A DNA stretch of 7,633 nt from an uncultured Rubrobacteraceae bacterium (lineage in GTDB: Bacteria; Actinomycetota; Rubrobacteria; Rubrobacterales; Rubrobacteraceae). The position numbers and the translations under genes were made by a program. Positions 5,419 to 7,633 of the stretch are shown piece by piece (positions within the stretch are counted from its first letter, which is position 1; each line of letters opens with the position of its first letter). Where the stretch lies: NCBI GenBank assembly GCA_902805985.1, contig CADCUW010000104.1, forward strand, positions 1-7,633, read 5' to 3'. Below the pieces are notes generated by a model that did not search any database, was not told where the DNA came from, and was given only the letters and a program-made list of their open reading frames with translations.

Positions 5419-7633
5419 GGGCGACTTCTTCTTCTCCCTGCAAACGTTTCGATACGACAGTGGTGGCCCCGGACGCGTCCTGAACCACCCCGTAGAGGAC
5501 GTCCGCCGCGGCCATCGTCCGTTTCTGATGGGTGACCAGCAGGTACTGTCCGCCGGAGCGGTGAGAGTCTACCACAGAGAGAAAACGCGCCAGGTTAACG
5601 TCGTCCAGCGCGGCCTCGGCCTCATCCAGGATGCAGAAGGCCCCCGACCCGCCCGTCGGGCGGCTCAAGAAGATGCTGAAGAGGAAAGAGAGCGCCAACA
5701 ACGCCCGCTCCCCACCCGAGAGCACCCGCAGAGGCCTCCAGCCCTTGCGCCCGAGCCGGATGCCGACCTCCACCCCCTCCTCCGACAGATCCAGCGTCCC
5801 GGAAGCCCCCGCGAGCATCTTCGGCACGATCTCCCCGAATGCCCCCCGAACCCGCCCGAACGTAGCCGAGAACCTGACCTCTATCTCTCGATCCACTGAC
5901 TGTATTATGCGGCTAAGCTCGGTGGCGGCCTCTTCGGCGTCGGCGCGCTGGGCGGCGACGAACTCGTGGCGTTCGCGGAGGTGCTCTTCCTGGGAGAGGG
6001 CGAGGAGGTTGACGTCGCCGAAGCGTTTGAGCCGGCGGGCCAGGGTCTGGCGTTCGGCGTCGGTGTCTTCGGGGTGCTTCTCCGCTTCGGCGCGGGCGGC
6101 GTCGAGGGTGCTGCCCCACTCGGTCTGGATCTCCTCGGCGGAACCTTCGGAGGCGGCCTCGGCCCGGGCGACCTCCTCGGCGAAGCGGGCGGCCTCGGCC
6201 CGGGCGGTCGCCAGCTCACCTGCGACCTCGACGGCCCGGCGCGAGAGCTGGGAGCGCTCCTCAGAGACCCGGCGGTGGGTCTCTGAGAGCTCTGCGCGGG
6301 CGCGGCGCAGGCCGCTACGCCGCTCGCGCACCGTCGCGAGCAGGGAAGTCGAGAGGTCGGCGGCGCGTTTTGCCAGTTCGTCGGGGGCCTCGCCGCCGGT
6401 TGCGGATGCCTTTCGCAGCCTCCCGGAGAGGGCGTTCTGGCGGTTCTTGCCGTCCGAGATCGCGGCGCGGAGGGAGCGCAGGCGCCGGTCCAGGTCTGCC
6501 GCGGCGGCACGGGCGGCCTCGACGGCGGTGGTGGCCCGGTCCGAGGCATCGCGGTCGGATGCGGCGGTCTTCTGGGCTTCGGAGAGGGAGCGCTCGGTGT
6601 CGGAGATCCTGCCGGAGATCTCCCCGGCTTCCAGCTCACGTGCGAGGAGCCGGCGCCGGGCGCCCTCGGCAGCCGCCAGGCGCCGGCCGGCGTCGGAATC
6701 GAGGGAGCGGCGCGCGCGGAGGGTGCGTTCGTGAAGGCCGCGGAGAACCTGGAGATCCTCGGAGACGGCGGCCAGGCGTTCGGATGCGGTCTGGATGCCG
6801 TCCCGCAGGTCGTAGAGGGTCCCACCCGGGCCGTTCTTGAGCGCTTCGAGGAGATCCAGCTCAGAGGCGAGGCGCGCCTCGCGGGCGAAGTTGCCGGCCG
6901 TGGACTTCATGCTGACGCTGGTGCGGGTCAGGCGGAGGCCGTCGGTGGTCACGGCGACGTGGCCGTTGAGGTTGGCGCCTTCGGCGGGATGGTCCACGAC
7001 GAAGATGCCGCCCAGGAGCCGCTCGACGGCGCCGGCGTAGTGGCCGTCGAGGACCTCGACGCACTCGAGCAGGGGCCGCCCGGGGCCGTCGCCGCCCGCG
7101 TGCTCGGCGTCGAGGCGCAGGGCGACCGGGTCGGTCTCGGAGAGCAGGCGCACGCCCTCGTCGAGGTTCTCGGCGAGTACGCCGGCGCCGTGGTCCCCGA
7201 GGGCGGCCTCCACGGCGGCCTCGAAACCTGGCCTGGGGCGCACGACCTCGTAGAGCCGGGTGCCTTCGCTGGCGGGCTCGGCCGCCCGCAGACGCCGCAC
7301 CCGCGACTCCGCCCGGCCGACGGCGGCGGCCAGCTCACCGCGCCTGCGGCTCACGCCCTCAAAGCACGCCTCCGCCCGCCCGAGCGCGCCGGTTGCCCCT
7401 GATGCAAGATCCCGCACCCGGTCCCCGGGTCCGTCTCCTCCTCTGGCCCCGATCTCGCCCACGACGCGCCGCAGGCGCGCGAGGCCCTCCTCCGACACCG
7501 ATGCCCGCCCATCCGCCCCGAGGCCGGCAAGCCGCGCGCGAAGCCTGTCCAGCTCGGCGGCCAGGCGCGACCGTTCGCCGCCGGACTCCGAGCTCTTCCG
7601 GCGGGCCGCGTCCGCGTCCCGCTGCCTGTCGCG
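5399..7633 (-). CDS. smc: Chromosome partition protein Smc, C-terminal part (5' end outside window)
   Basis: The 744 visible residues are the latter part of the SMC condensin subunit, which with ScpA and ScpB forms an ATP-driven ring that organises and segregates the chromosome. The frame stays open to base 7633; the GTG at 7498 is internal, since coding continues 45 codons upstream. Layout: end of the first coiled-coil arm (about 7265-7633), hinge (about 6794-7261), Ala/Arg/Glu-rich second arm (about 6030-6790), then the C-terminal half-head. In the head are FGDVNLLALSQEEHLRERHEF, the ABC signature LSGGE (5722-5708), Walker B with catalytic Glu and D-loop FCILDEAEAALDD (5638-5600), and the switch LLVTHQKRTMAAADVLYGV. 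The Walker A half lies outside. The hinge is divergent and lacks the typical GG near its end (STAGN at 6904-6890). It ends in TAA, overlapping ftsY by 20 bases. The smc-ftsY order is widely conserved in bacteria. Confidence 0.97.
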   Translation of the reverse strand, partial: RDRQRDADAARRKSSESGGERSRLAAELDRLRARLAGLGADGRASVSEEGLARLRRVVGEIGARGGDGPGDRVRDLASGATGALGRAEACFEGVSRRRGELAAAVGRAESRVRRLRAAEPASEGTRLYEVVRPRPGFEAAVEAALGDHGAGVLAENLDEGVRLLSETDPVALRLDAEHAGGDGPGRPLLECVEVLDGHYAGAVERLLGGIFVVDHPAEGANLNGHVAVTTDGLRLTRTSVSMKSTAGNFAREARLASELDLLEALKNGPGGTLYDLRDGIQTASERLAAVSEDLQVLRGLHERTLRARRSLDSDAGRRLAAAEGARRRLLARELEAGEISGRISDTERSLSEAQKTAASDRDASDRATTAVEAARAAAADLDRRLRSLRAAISDGKNRQNALSGRLRKASATGGEAPDELAKRAADLSTSLLATVRERRSGLRRARAELSETHRRVSEERSQLSRRAVEVAGELATARAEAARFAEEVARAEAASEGSAEEIQTEWGSTLDAARAEAEKHPEDTDAERQTLARRLKRFGDVNLLALSQEEHLRERHEFVAAQRADAEEAATELSRIIQSVDREIEVRFSATFGRVRGAFGEIVPKMLAGASGTLDLSEEGVEVGIRLGRKGWRPLRVLSGGERALLALSFLFSIFLSRPTGGSGAFCILDEAEAALDDVNLARFLSVVDSHRSGGQYLLVTHQKRTMAAADVLYGVVQDASGATTVVSKRLQGEEEVAHGALLA

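Noticed and set aside
5631..6734. A 367-codon open frame on the plus strand opposite smc
   Set aside because: Arg/Ser/Ala low-complexity shadow of the SMC coiled coil; no domain or credible ribosome-binding site.

Overview
The window is one compact block of housekeeping genes, all on the minus strand and read from the high-coordinate end to the low end: smc (5'-truncated by the window edge), ftsY, ffh, rpsP, khpA, rimM, trmD, rplS, rnhB and the first 40 codons of yraN. The sequence is clearly high-GC. Ffh shows an 'FAS.GEK..(D/E)FD' stretch that I associate with actinobacterial Ffh. My best guess is an actinomycetote, possibly a deep-branching one such as the Rubrobacter group. That placement is inference from family resemblance, not from any marker I could search. 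I see no mobile element, CRISPR array, tRNA, rRNA or phage gene.

Region by region. From 7633 to 5399 lies the C-terminal part of the SMC condensin subunit: end of the first coiled-coil arm, hinge, second arm, and C-terminal ATPase half-head. From 5418 to 2815 lie the two SRP GTPases: the receptor FtsY, whose start overlaps the smc end by 20 bases, and the signal-recognition protein Ffh, whose ATG directly follows the ftsY stop. From 2793 to 753 runs the classic 'trmD operon': ribosomal protein S16, the KH-domain RNA chaperone KhpA, the 30S maturation factor RimM, tRNA(m1G37) methyltransferase TrmD and ribosomal protein L19. From 729 to 1 come RNase HII and the YraN/UPF0102 protein. The largest gap between genes is 33 bases (1080-1112), so no gene-free stretch needs separate description. 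No internal promoter could be supported, and the layout suggests one long polycistronic transcript.

The genes together serve chromosome organisation (Smc), co-translational targeting to the membrane (FtsY, Ffh), ribosome construction and accuracy (S16, L19, RimM, TrmD, KhpA) and nucleic-acid housekeeping (RNase HII, YraN). I found no new multi-gene system here.

What deserves a second look is in the detail. (1) TrmD has replaced two residues discussed as catalytic in the family: the Glu of GRYEG is Gly and the Asp of DSF is Glu. (2) A perfect 11-bp stem-loop sits on the last codons of trmD, and its 3' arm is also complementary to the rplS ribosome-binding site. (3) rpsP and rplS share an identical 11-base leader at the same spacing from ATG, while the modification and assembly genes between them use GTG or TTG starts. 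(4) Six of nine visible stop codons are TAG, unexpected for a GC-rich genome. (5) Ffh has a histidine in its P-loop, FtsY is shortened just after its P-loop, and the SMC hinge lacks the usual glycine pair.
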